Of a stretch of DNA of 64,000 nucleotides, positions 1 through 10,480 are shown in pieces. The DNA is from Dermanyssus gallinae. Taxonomy: Eukaryota; Arthropoda; Arachnida; Mesostigmata; Dermanyssidae. The notes under the pieces are model-generated. The model was not told the DNA's origin, searched no databases, and was given only the letters and a program-made list of their open reading frames with translations. The stretch spans positions 62,001 to 126,000 of the forward strand of contig QVRM01001118.1 of NCBI GenBank assembly GCA_003439945.1. Direction: 5' to 3'. A program made the position numbers and the translations under genes. Within the stretch, counting starts at the first letter, position 1. Each line of letters begins with the position of its first letter.

Positions 1-945
1 ATCTTGTTCAGCTCCTCCTTCGATGCCGTCTTTATCTCGTCAAGCGTAGCGTAACGTCGTCCTTTCATGGGCCTCTTCAGTTTAGGGAACAAGAAAAAGT
101 CACAGGGGGCCAGATCTGGGGAATACGGTGGCTGCGGCATCATTAGTGTGTTGTTTTTGGCCAAAAACTCGCGCACAAGCAACGATGTGTGAGCAGGGGC
201 GTTATCGTGGTGCAAAAGCCAATTTTTGTTCTTCCACAAATCCGGGCGTTTCTGGCGGATTGCTTCGCGCAAATTGCGCATAACTTGCAGGTAATATTCC
301 TTATTGGCCGTTCTACCCTGTGGCAAGAACTCATGATGCACCACGCCCCTGCAATCGAAGAAAACTGTCAGCAAAACTTTCACATTCGACCGAACTTGGC
401 GCGCTTTTGTCGGTCTTGGTTCGTGCGGCAGCTTCCATTGAGATGATTGAGCTTTGGTTTCCACGTCATAACCATAAATCACGATTCGTCACCAGTTATG
501 ACCCTCTGGAGCAAATTTGGGTCGTCGCGGACAGAGTCCAACATCTCATTAGCAATGTTCATGCGATGCTGTTTTTGGTCGCAATGGAGCAATTTTGGTA
601 CGAATTTCGCGGCGACCCGTCTCATGCCCAAATCATTGATAAAAATCGAATGGCACGAGCCGATATGTTTAGGTCCTCAGCAACTTCTCTAACGGTGATT
701 CGACGATTGGCCAATACCATTTTCTCCACTTCATTAATTTTTTCATCTGTTGTTGAAGTGCTCGGGCGTCCGGCACGCTCTTCGTCGTTCACATCTTCTC
801 GGCCTTCTGAGAACATTTTGTACCACCGATAAACGTTGCTTCGGTCCAAGGTAGCTTCTCCGTATGCCACAGTCAACATTCGGAATGCATCCGCGCACTT
901 AATTTCGTTTTTCACACAAAATTTGATACAGGTTCTTTGATCCAT
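1..945 (-). pseudogene. mariner transposase, disrupted, C-terminus off window
   Basis: The transposase starts with ATG at 945 (MDQRTCIKFCVKNEIK). The first ~110 residues hold the helix-turn-helix DNA-binding region and the RAGRPSTSTTDEKI linker (open 990 to 622). The frame then breaks near 620 and again near 465, where a stop follows the first catalytic motif TGDES. In the shifted frame the rest is well preserved: VFFDCRGVVHHEFLPQGR, the second catalytic Asp in HHDNAPAH, and the third in PYSPDLAPCDFFLF. There are 34 residues between the second and third Asp, the mariner D34D spacing. So all three catalytic residues are visible but not in one frame. It is recent enough to align throughout, but it is not functional as read. 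Confidence 0.85.
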
Positions 946-1150
946 TTTTTTGAATAGGTAAAAATCGAAGACGATCCAAAACACGTGCAAGCAAAGCAGC
1001 TGTCAACAATTAAGTGAACATTCAAAATGGCCGAGCTTGTCGGCATAAGTGAGAGACATGAGTACCAACATAACGCCACAAAAAATAGAAATTCGAATAT
1101 ACGTAACCCGCGAAAATTCAAAAGTCGCGATACTTTTTGAACACACCTCG
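1..1150 (-). mobile_element. mariner element (type A), left part cut by window edge
   Basis: A cut-and-paste DNA transposon on the minus strand. Its 5' terminal repeat lies at about 1110-1150, reads outward on the minus strand as CGAGGTGTGTTCAAAAAGTA, and is followed by a TA dinucleotide at 1151-1152, the expected mariner target. The transposase runs leftward from an ATG at 945. The other terminus and roughly the last 40 codons lie beyond the window. The element sits inside the end of another mariner (1151-1240), so this is a nested insertion. The transposase resembles the group often annotated in insects as FLJ37770-like. That family name is from memory of the group, not from a search. Confidence 0.9.
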
Positions 1151-1240
1151 TATATCAATGAATAAAAATACTGTTGTCTGTATAAATAAGGCTCTTTAAA
1201 TTCGGGTAAAAAAGCCAACGAACTTTTTGACTTACCTAAT
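1151..1240 (-). mobile_element. end fragment of mariner type B, split by type A insertion
   Basis: On the minus strand this 90-bp piece nearly matches the left end of the complete mariner at 61830, from the terminus (GGTAAGTCAAAAAGTT) through the AACAGTATTTTTATTCA stretch that follows the transposase stop. The match stops at the TA where mariner A begins. The simplest reading is that A jumped into a TA within an older B copy; the rest of B would lie left of the window. Confidence 0.8.
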
Positions 1241-1281
1241 ATATAAGTTAATAAAAGTACAATAAAAGTATTATAAATAGG

Positions 1282-1310
1282 TCCGCCCAAGAATCGGCGT
1301 CTTGGGCGGA
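1282..1310. repeat. perfect 11-bp hairpin, 7-nt loop
   Basis: TCCGCCCAAGA at 1282-1292 is repeated inverted at 1300-1310 with the loop ATCGGCG. It is a GC-rich stem in AT-rich surroundings with no adjacent gene. Function unknown. Confidence 0.8.
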
Positions 1311-1650
1311 ACTTGCTTGTGCACAAACAAAGTGAGTGTGACGAAGTGGCAATCAACACTCAGATACTCAAGTCATCACGATCTGTCTTATACAACTACG
1401 GTACTAACCGCCTTTGAGAACACGGAGAGACCGGTGTGGGACTCGTATATGAGTGACTCGAAACAGCGCACCTCAGCCTTGGCGAACGCGAACATATGCC
1501 GAATATGTGTGCCTTTAAAGGGCCCCATTGTGCTCCGACCTCTTAATTTTGAACAAACAAATTTTAATTCGTTCACAACAGCAACGTTTAACGTCTGAAT
1601 TGGCATTCGTCGGCATTTAAGAGCGTTTTATTTACAATGCATGTTTTGGT

Positions 1651-1756
1651 TATTTAATGTAGCCATACCGGTATTACTCACACACATATATAAATTTAAA
1701 TATATATATATATATATATATCTGTGTGTGTAATACTGGTATGGCTACATTAAATA
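1651..1756. repeat. short foldback (palindromic) repeat with TA core
   Basis: Arms 1651-1687 and 1721-1756 are near-perfect inverted copies (TATTTAATGTAGCCATACCG at the outside) separated by a (TA)-rich spacer. The size and shape suit a MITE or a hairpin-forming microsatellite expansion. No terminal match to the mariners in this window was seen. Confidence 0.75.
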
Positions 1757-2789
1757 AGCGTTAGCTAACAATTACGTTACAATTCGAAAACTTTAACTTC
1801 TCGTTATTTTTTTTTATCAAAAGCAGACGGCTTGTTTAGCTGTAAAGCATTACGTTAATACTAAAAGTTTAGTCCTTTGCGGGACAACGAAAAACGGATG
1901 CGTCAAAATGGCACCGAAATGCCAATTTTCTATCTTTTAATTTTTTTGGTATTTAGAAAATTCGTTTTGCAGTTACAGCTTATGATAAGGACTGTGAAGT
2001 GTAGTATTAGTCGTTTCTATTTTGCTCCCTAGACCACATACTCCTTATTGGCCTGTTTTTAAACATGTAATCCTTATGATATTTTGCACAATGGTTTCGT
2101 AGAACGGCACGTCAAGGGCAAATGGTGTTCAGGTTCAAATGCTACGCAAACGTTCTGTAGATTACATACGTGTTAAACCTGGTTTTTATTGCTATAACCA
2201 TGTGAATACATTTTGTGATAGTAGCAGTAAAGTCCATTGCCATAGGCTGCCGCGTTCTACTTAACAATTAGGGACCTTTATGCTCTATGATTTGCCAAAT
2301 TTACGGATTATCAAAGTCGTACAGAACGAAGCCTGTTTGCACTCTTTATGTTGACAACAAACCTGGTGTGTTTGCCGCATAGTATGACTGCTTTCAAAAG
2401 CTCGGCCATATTGAGTCCGATTGATAATTTATTACAGTACAGTTTTTATAGTAGATGGCGGTGACGTCTAAATACTTCCCATTCACAGAAACGAACTTCT
2501 TCTCTCTGCATTAAGGGCTTGCGCTTCAGAGAGGTTAATACTGTACAGCATGTTTATTCAAGCATGCTAAATGCTACTACTATACTAAATGCTGAATGAA
2601 ATGTTGTGATTGTACGGCCTGTTCAGGCCGTCGATCATTAGCCGTTAGTTGAAGTTTCTTGTAACCATGATAGATCAATTTAGCTGCTGAGCGTCGAATG
2701 AAGATTATCAAGGAGTAACCACCCGTCAAGGTCAAGAAACAATTTGTGTTGCGTTGTGAGGCAAACGTTCCCAGCCTCCAAAGACGTCC
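1757..2789. other. no gene seen
   Basis: AT-rich sequence without a supportable ORF, RNA gene or recognisable repeat. Confidence 0.5.
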
Positions 2790-3650
2790 GCTTAGGATCC
2801 CCCCGGACGCGTTGCGGGTGATTGTTAAAGCTCTTTTCTCGCTGCAGCCTAGGAAAGGCTGGAAGAATTTCGACCTAGACCCGAATGACATCCCGTAGGT
2901 CACGCCGGAAGGGGTCAAACAGAACAGGAAAAAGCTTTCCTCTGGTAAGGCTCCCGGCCTGGACAGCGTCCGTCCCAGGGAAGAGCCTATAAGAGGAGGA
3001 CATCGGCGTTCTGGTCTTTCAGCCTACGCCTACTATGGTAAACGATAGTGGAGCACTAAGGTTAGCTTAATGGACGCTGGCGATCAGTGTGACCAGCGCA
3101 TACCAGACGCTTTTGGCCGAGGCCCTTCTGGTCCTAGCCAAGATGCTACTATGGTACCTGCTCGCACGGAGGAAAAGCAAGCTTTTCCTAGACAGAAAAA
3201 AGCTTGAGCCTGAATATGGCCCGGAGTGTCACCATTACGACTTGGTAGAATAAACGGACGGAGGTAAGACCCTGGGTGACCAAGGGGGAGCTGGACCTAG
3301 ACTCTGTTACCAAACCAGGGTGTATGGTGTATGGTACGACTGCCAAGTAGCGTACTATCCGATTGTACGACGTAGGTGCTGGTCGGACAGTTCCAAAGCT
3401 GCACGATGAGGATTAATAGAGCGATCAGCGACATCTGTGTTACGTGCGACTCTGGTGAGCCAGGCGATGTGGAGCACACGGTTCTGCGCTGCGAGGTTAA
3501 GGACTGCACGGGACGCAGGTTCCTCCGCCGTGAAGGACCTCCCTGCGATCTGGAAGCTCGTCAAACATATGATGATAACGGCGAGGGCATGAAAGGAGGC
3601 AATGAACTAGTTTGACGCTATTTGAGCACTCAAGGGGACTCTGAAAAATA
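2790..3650 (+). pseudogene. R1-like non-LTR retrotransposon remnant (ORF2 pieces)
   Basis: Three recognisable blocks of an R1-type ORF2 occur in order on the plus strand but in different frames. First, about 2820-3010, is the region before and at the start of the reverse transcriptase (KALFSLQPRKGWKNFDLD, then KKLSSGKAPGLDSVRPRE). Second, about 3083-3230, is the post-RT segment SLTSAYQTLLAEALLVLAK. Third, 3376-3600, is the C-terminal cysteine motif CVTCDSGEPGDVEHTVLRC. The catalytic RT core that should lie between the first two blocks is absent, so this is an internally deleted copy. Stops and frameshifts are frequent. Assignment to R1-like elements rests on these motifs only. Confidence 0.75.
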
Positions 3651-6600
3651 GCCAGGAGGGAAAATTTCGAGCGATGCAATGGTCAAAACGAGGTGCCCAG
3701 GAGGGGGGCGCACCCACTCAAGCCGGTTAAACTTAGTATTGCTCTGGCCCATATAGACGAATCACATGGTGGTGCGAAAGTATGGATTAGAGCAAAAAAA
3801 AACAGAACAGACAGGGTACGCGAGACTTAAAACGAATTACGAACATATTATGGATTGATTAAGTATTTGCTTTAGTAATAGCTTGCTAAAAGCAAACAGG
3901 GATATTCAATGCACCTTCCTTGGCATTTTTCTACTCAGTGTCGATTCAATTACCTAAGTCCTTTGAAACTTTCTTGAACTAAGAGAGACCGTCGACTCGC
4001 CTGAATTCTAGTAAAAGGTCTTTCTATGCATATATTGCAGTATTCCTAGTGCCCTGTGGAAGAACATTTTGTTTGGTCTGTGGATGCAACTAGGTCGCAT
4101 CTCCGGCCAATTTAAAGGCTCTTAGTCCGTCTCTGACTTAATGGTCAGTTTTCGAGCACTGGTAGCCTGAGAGTCAACTATCTGCAGACATTGCATGCGA
4201 CGCGAAAGGCAAACAAATCCGGTGCGCTCATGATCCTAAGCTGCACAATGCGAATTATTCTAAACAAATTGCTTGTTGTTGTTGTTGTTTGGATAACATT
4301 TCTATACACTCCACTAATGACTACCATACGATAAGCCATAATTCGTTTTATAAATACACAATTAGCAGTACAGACCGCGGGGGCCAAACTTGACGGAAAC
4401 TGGTTTGGACCTCGTTGTTACTTGCTCCTAAAGCCTTGTCTATTGTATGCCTCCCTGAGAAGGAACACGTCGCACCCGTTGCACACACCGTTGCTGTGGG
4501 AGCTCATTGTAAGATTTTGTAATTGAGTCTTAATTAGGTAATGAAAACTTGTATAAGTATCTGACAAAGGTGAACATAATCGCCGGAGATTTGTAATATA
4601 TAAGTAAGTTTTTAGCTAGGCGATTTGCAGAATACAACTTTAGCTTTTGGAACAGAACTCTAGTTGCAGTTAGTTTTCGTACCATGTTGTGTCACGCCAC
4701 ATCATCTAACATACATTCTGTGGAGTCTTTAAATAGCAGAAAGGTTGCCTGCAAAAACAGCCTTTGATAATGCTCAAAGCTTCTGAAAGCAAATAATACC
4801 ACATGTCCTAATAGAGTAGAACAAAACAGGTCTAGCACGGTCATTGTTTGATACACTGTTGCCTAGTTACATTTTTACAAACATTATTCATATATTTCCA
4901 AGTTTCCAATATTCTATTTCAGAGAAAAATAGTATTGAATATTGATTTTCTTTGATACTAATATAATATATTTGGTAATAATAGAATAAACTGAAATGTG
5001 TGTTCGTCTGTCTCCTTTTTCACGAGAATAATCGGGCCTGAGCCTGAACTCCCGGATGGCCGGGTAGCCGTCCTGTTCTATACGTCGAAGTTCTTCGCAA
5101 AACGACGATGGAGTCTCTTGTGTGAGTGGGTCCCGTCATATTTGTGTTGTTGTTGTTGTTGATATTTTCGTTGTTGTTGTTTTCGCTGTTGTTTTCGTTG
5201 TTATTGTTGTTATTTTCGTTACTATGTTGTTTTATATGTGCTTTTTATTGTTGTTAGGCTGTCGGCGTAAAAATAGTGCCGCAATAACTTGAGTCTTCTG
5301 GCTTGAGACTTCACCATGCTCCGTAGCCACCATCATACCGGTAGAATCCGAATAGAAATCCGACTGCATGCGAGGACAAGCGCGCAGGAGGATGCGTCTC
5401 TAACGTCGTAAGTAAGATTTCGACTAATGCGACTAAAGCCGTCCGTATTCCTCTGTCCGGAGTGGCATGTCTGGAGTGCATTTTGTTTCCACTCCGACGC
5501 GACAGACCGAGTACAGCAGCAGCGCCAAGCGTTAGCGTGGTAGAGAGTGGTGTGTAGGCCGGTCTGCCTGTAGTGCCTACTTAGGCACTTCAAATTGTGT
5601 TGGGTAGTCTATGTCGTGTTGTGCGCTTGATGCCTATCTGCTTTCTATTCTGATCACTGGTCTCTTGGGACTCTTGGGCTACGCCGATTGATCGGTTAGC
5701 TTTCGTGGTGTAGGGCTCCTGCGTCAATGCGTATTTGGACGGTGTCGGCTGGGACCGAGGGAGCTGCGCCCATTGGTGGTGGTTAGACCCACGACGATTT
5801 AGATCTGATCTATGAGACAACCGGGGGGGAAAAGAGGACAAGTATAAGAACCTGACCAAGGTTGAGAACTGTGCTGCGATGGTTACGTAGGAACTGCGCT
5901 GTGTCTTAGCCTCTGCCAGGCTGCTAAGATGTGGAGTTTTGCGATGATACGAAGTATGCAGAGGTTCATTTAAATATAGGCCTATTGGATCTTTAAATAA
6001 CTCTGTTGATGAACGCACTCCAGCAGCAGCAGCCAAAGCAAGTAAGACGTTCACCTAAAGAAATTTAGATAAACTGCCGTCTCCCTGATAGGACGGCAGA
6101 GGCATTATTCAAGTCGACGTTCCGGGCTGACATCCGGCGATATTCTATTTCTGTCTGTCTCCTTTTCTGTTGACAAACTCCACTGAGACAAAAGGCTCGA
6201 GTTTACTGTGCAGTTATAAAAACATAATGAGGCATTATCGAGTAGAATAGGTAAAATAGAACGAGCTACAGAACATCAATTCTAGCCAAGTTGAAGCCGG
6301 GCCACCACCTGGGCGGCTTTCTCTGGTGTGGTAACAACTTCTCAGAACCCGTTGTTGGCTCTATCACTGATCAATGTCACAGCTTGATTGATAAGGCCAG
6401 CCTTGCTAGAGAACAAAGCTAACTAAGATCTACACTAGTGAGTTACTTGCATTCAATTTGTTGGTGTATCATATCAAGTATATTATCTACTATCTGTTTG
6501 ACTAACCGACATATATATATATATATCGCAACAGTATTAAACTGCATAGAACTATGCTGCTTGCTACATTTTAGAACCCGTGGATAATCGAAAGGTTATT

Positions 6601-6700
6601 ATTCGAGTTCAGTTGTAGATATGTCTATGAATAACTGTACATCACCGTGCATCCTTATGCGCTAATACAAATAAGATAAAAGACAATAAATTGCGCACAG
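3651..6700. other. long stretch without supportable genes
   Basis: No convincing exon. Contains a GTT-rich low-complexity tract (about 5141-5230). A 154-codon minus-strand frame (5590-6054) begins with GTG rather than ATG and has no recognised domain. An unclassified moderately GC-rich patch lies at about 5030-6130. Confidence 0.45.
5141..5230. repeat. GTT/TTG-rich simple sequence
   Basis: Imperfect trinucleotide tract of GTT units interrupted by TTTTCG motifs. Low complexity, no coding sense inferred. Confidence 0.8.
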
Positions 6701-6708
6701 CTTTGAGC

Positions 6709-6889
6709 CTATTTTTGGGCTGACACCCAGCCAAGATTTAACGTCCACGGGACTGCTTTTCGCATTGCTTCATAGACGGACCCCCATTGATACAAATGTG
6801 CAGATGTGGGGCTCGAACCCGCGCACCTATGTGTCTCCTCCGGTCGCGAGGAGCAGGCGAATGCCCTAAGACACCGGGGTCGACAGCCA
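6709..6889 (-). mobile_element. tRNA-derived SINE, copy 1
   Basis: Minus-strand copy of a family seen at least seven more times here. Read on the minus strand it has a tRNA-like head with an RNA polymerase III B box (GGTTCGAGCCCCAC) preceded by GTGCGCGG, then a conserved body (TGGGGGTCCGTCTATGAAGC) and a 3' part ending in TTGGCTGGGTGTCAGCCC. The A-box area (GGTGTCTTAGGGC) is diverged. Such SINEs are transcribed by pol III and mobilised by LINE enzymes (family knowledge). Confidence 0.8.
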
Positions 6890-6996
6890 TGGGCCTACTG
6901 ATTACTCAGTTAACAGCGACACCGTAGCACCGGCAGGGCTTCCATAAGAAATGTCACCGATTAGCTGCCCCCGAGCAACGTAGGTCATTCTGCCGT

Positions 6997-7183
6997 AGCT
7001 AAGCTTGGTGGCGCTGTGACTTCGCGTGTTTCTTGCGACCACAGGAGGAGACGACACCAGAGGAGGTGCACGGGTTCGATCCCCTCTCGTATACAATCGT
7101 ATTTACGGGATCCTCTTACGCAGCAATGAGAAAGCACACTTCCGTGAATACTGGATGTCGGCTGAGAGTAAGTCCGAAAAAAA
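6997..7183 (+). mobile_element. tRNA-derived SINE, diverged copy 2
   Basis: Plus-strand relative of copy 1 lying just 110 bp from it in the opposite orientation. The head TTGGTGGCGCTGTGAC, the block GCGACCACAGGAGGAGAC, a B box GGTTCGATCCCC and the tail CGGCTGAGAGTAAGTCCGAA are all recognisable, but many positions differ, so this is an older insertion. Confidence 0.65.
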
Positions 7184-9415
7184 GACGCCCGTAGGCGGCA
7201 TTGTCATCCAGTTTGTCGAAGGTGACTTAATCGGGAACTTCGACGAGCAGCTTCTCCCAAATGAATTGCGTCTTCTAGTTGGTCAGACATTGGTTTCATC
7301 AAAGCCTTCACACAAGTCAATAACACAAGTCCTAGGTCGTCTATCTGCACTAGGTCAGTCCGATCAATCACAATAGGAATATTTTTGTTCGGTAAACGTC
7401 GGGAGGAGAGAAGGAGGGACGAAATGCCAGATGTTGGTCACAACTAATATTGTCGTCTCTCTCAATTTTGACATTAAAACTCGTTATTTATTTGCCCTAA
7501 GCAAAGAACGTATCAAAACGTGTAACAACGTCAACATCTGTTCAGTAGCATACTACACATCGCTAACCATGGCTAAGCTGTATGGCTCGATTGCGCACTA
7601 TTGCCAAGAAATGCCGGTTGAACTAATCACTTTGCTCGCATTTATGAGCATTCGTATGTAACAGTAGATTCCGTATTAAATATATTTAACCCTTCAGTGG
7701 CGCTCTTATAAATAAATTTAACGTAAATGAAGAAAACGCGTTACTCCGCCATCGAGAAAACAACAAACAGCATGAAAAGTATGTCGCATCAAGCCCAGTC
7801 AAGGCGATCCTATTGAATGCATGCCTGTATCAGCAGTGAACCCGTTTGCGTCAAAATACCACAAATACAGGGGTAGACAAATGCACAGCTGGCACAACGT
7901 TGAAGATACATTGAAGATACAACTTCATAATTAGCGCTATTAAGTACATGTAAGGATACATGTACAATAACTAGACTTAATTGGAAAAAACAGTCAACGA
8001 AAACTCTGGCTCAGTTGCTGTAACGGTTTTCAAAAGGTCTTCAAAAGGCAAATGAGGGTAAAGTGTACCGAACACGCAGGCTAGGCAAGTAGCCGTACTA
8101 TCCTCGACTAGTGATGACGGATTTAAAAATCGCCTCAACGATATTTGCGATCACATCGTTGGGGCCGGCGTACGCCAAGGACGGTGGCGAAACCTCACCG
8201 AACGCTCCCAATCAAAAGCGGCAAACTCTTCATTATTTATTCGATATCCTGTGCTCGTCATGATCATCGTCATCATATTTCGCGGCACTGTATCTATTTT
8301 CGATACAAGAACTAGAAAATGTTAGGGCAACGGCAGCGGCGGCAGCAATGATGGGCAAAAGTCGAACTTCGATAGAGGCGCAAATCACGAGAACAGAGTT
8401 CGGCAAATGAAAGCGGCAGCCTTGTTTCGCACCGATTCTCGATGGCCCTCCAGCAGCAGCAAATAGCATGGAGACCTTCTTCAGTGGAACCAAAAGAGCA
8501 TCGCATTGAGTATTTGGCGAAAAAGCATTTGGGCGGGGGTGATTTTCTTTTATTCATTTGCTTTTTTCTCAAGTGGACTCTCCCTGAGTTGCTATGAAAT
8601 GTTTGGTGCAGCTGCAATTGCACGAAGTGGTGCGAAGCTAAGGCCTGGCTTAAAAGGACTTACCAACGTGGCGCTCGGTAAGTCTCTCTATAAAAATCTT
8701 TCTTTATAAGGGCAAGACGTCTCTGGAAAGGGTTGTGTTGTAATTCAACAACAGACAAGGCAAACGCCCCTCGTAAGGCTCAAATAAGGCAATCCTATAG
8801 AAGAGCAAATTCAGATCGACGCGCTACAAGATGTCTCATACGAAGAATCAAGCACTTATAGTATAATAGGTGCTCTTTTAGTTTATTATTTTTTTAGCCA
8901 ATAATTCGGGGAAAACGAATCTTTTTCTTTGGTGCAAGCAACGACTTTGAGGGGTAAAAGCTTGCTTTCCCAGAGTTACCCCGATGATTCTTGGTTCGAA
9001 TCAGCACATTTTGCCGTCGTACATGTCGTGCAAAGAAAGGAAAAAACACTCAAACTGCTATTTGCCCTCATGATAGCTTGCTTGCAAATTTATGATATAT
9101 TGAAATGAAATATTTCAGGCCGTAGGAAGCTTTGTAGAGCCTTATAAGGTGACGGTGGTTGACGGTAGCGCGTGCTGCGTTCCCTACCCATTTATAGAGA
9201 ATCCATTAGACAGAACAAACATTCTAATACGCGTTATTCTTCAATTTTACAATGTTGACATAACGCACAAAAATAACGTGCTTAAAAGCGTGTTTTAAGC
9301 TAGCGCTTTGAAGTCCTTTAGGTTTGGCCTGAGCTTCTCATCTTCGTATTCTGAGCAATAAACGCCCTGAGAAATCGTTGCACGAACTAGAACCGGTTAG
9401 TTGTGTGTATGTATA
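7184..9415. other. no gene seen
   Basis: Several ORFs of 60-116 codons occur on both strands around 7.2-7.7 kb and 8.2-8.7 kb, but they overlap each other, lack domains and show no splice or promoter context. Not called. Confidence 0.45.
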
Positions 9416-9419
9416 TATA

Positions 9420-9493
9420 AGGCTACAAAAAAAGTTTTTTCGGTTTTGTCCATAGAGAATCATTAAAAAAAACGAAAACACTTTTTGTAGATT
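9420..9493. mobile_element. miniature mariner-end element (MITE), about 74 bp
   Basis: Consists of little more than two terminal repeats: GGCTACAAAAAAAGTTTTTT at the left and, inverted, TCTACAAAAAGTGTTTTCG at the right. Both match the ends of the deleted mariner at 23873-24743. Flanked by TA-rich sequence. It was probably mobilised by that family's transposase. Confidence 0.7.
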
Positions 9494-10229
9494 ATATATA
9501 TAAAATAAAATGAACCGGTTAGTCTAGTGCCGTTGTCTGTTTGTGAATGAGCGATTACAGATCAGCCTATATAAAACGACAGTCTATAAGGAGTACTTCA
9601 AAAGCTAGGAAAAAAGATGGCTGGCATGGGTTTGCTCTTCTACAAAACACATCTGGACCAATCATTACAAGATAACCCTTCTGCTATAGAAGTTGTATTC
9701 TACTTAGGGCTTATTTGCAAAAGGATGCTAACAACTGTTGTTGCATATTACTGCAATTTAACAAGCTAAATACCACACCGTAAGCCCCCGTTAGTATTTA
9801 ATTAGTTGTAGATTAATTTGAATGCTGCAACTGTTCCTTCTATGCACTTAGTTGGTCATCAGTGGGCTTGAGTATCTTGGAAACTTGAAATAAGATAGAA
9901 AAACCGCTTCCCAAAAGGTGGTCAGAATTGCATAGCTATACGTTGCCGAACTAACAAATCGGATTTAAAAAACTGCAATAGTTACGCATCAATAACAAAA
10001 AAAGGCCATTTTACGAATGGTGTAAAACAGCCAAAAGGACAATAAGCTAATCAGATAATACATAAAATACCCCCAAAAAATATGCTATCTATGGCCTTTA
10101 CGCCAATTATTATTATTATTGTTATCATCATCATCATCACAAATATATGATATGTACACTTACGTACCGAAGTGTGGGCAATTAGCGGGCAATTTCCCAA
10201 CGTGCCATGGATGCTAACGAGTGGGGCAC
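9494..10229. other. no gene seen
   Basis: AT-rich, with a short ATT/ATC simple repeat at about 10106-10140. Nothing else recognised. Confidence 0.5.
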
Positions 10230-10480
10230 TCTGCACTAATACAACCCCGGGGGTGCACCAAAACACTGGTGGTATGCCGCGCTAGGACAACTGAGTGCGG
10301 CAGCTTCTCACCCGCGCCCGGCGATCTGAGGAAGGGGCTTCCCATGACTACAGAGCTTCGTACAAAGAGCTGCGCAAGGAAAAGTCCTGGAAATTCCAAG
10401 GAGATGCCCTCCCTACTTTCCTGAAGGGCCCTCCTCGAATAGCTGGAGGAAGATGGTTAGAAAGATGGTGGGCTCGCTCA
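10230..10480 (+). pseudogene. R1-like LINE fragment (pre-RT region)
   Basis: The frame around 10295-10440 reads LLTRARRSEEGASHDYRASY and KELRKEKSWKFQGDAL, typical of the basic helical stretch between endonuclease and RT in R1-like ORF2. The DNA (TGCCGCGCTAGGACAACTGA) aligns with the same area of the R1-like copy at 54.15 kb. No RT domain follows. A small truncated piece. Confidence 0.5.

Noticed and set aside
5590..6054. 154-codon minus-strand ORF with a hydrophobic start
   Set aside because: Begins with GTG, no domain, no splice context.
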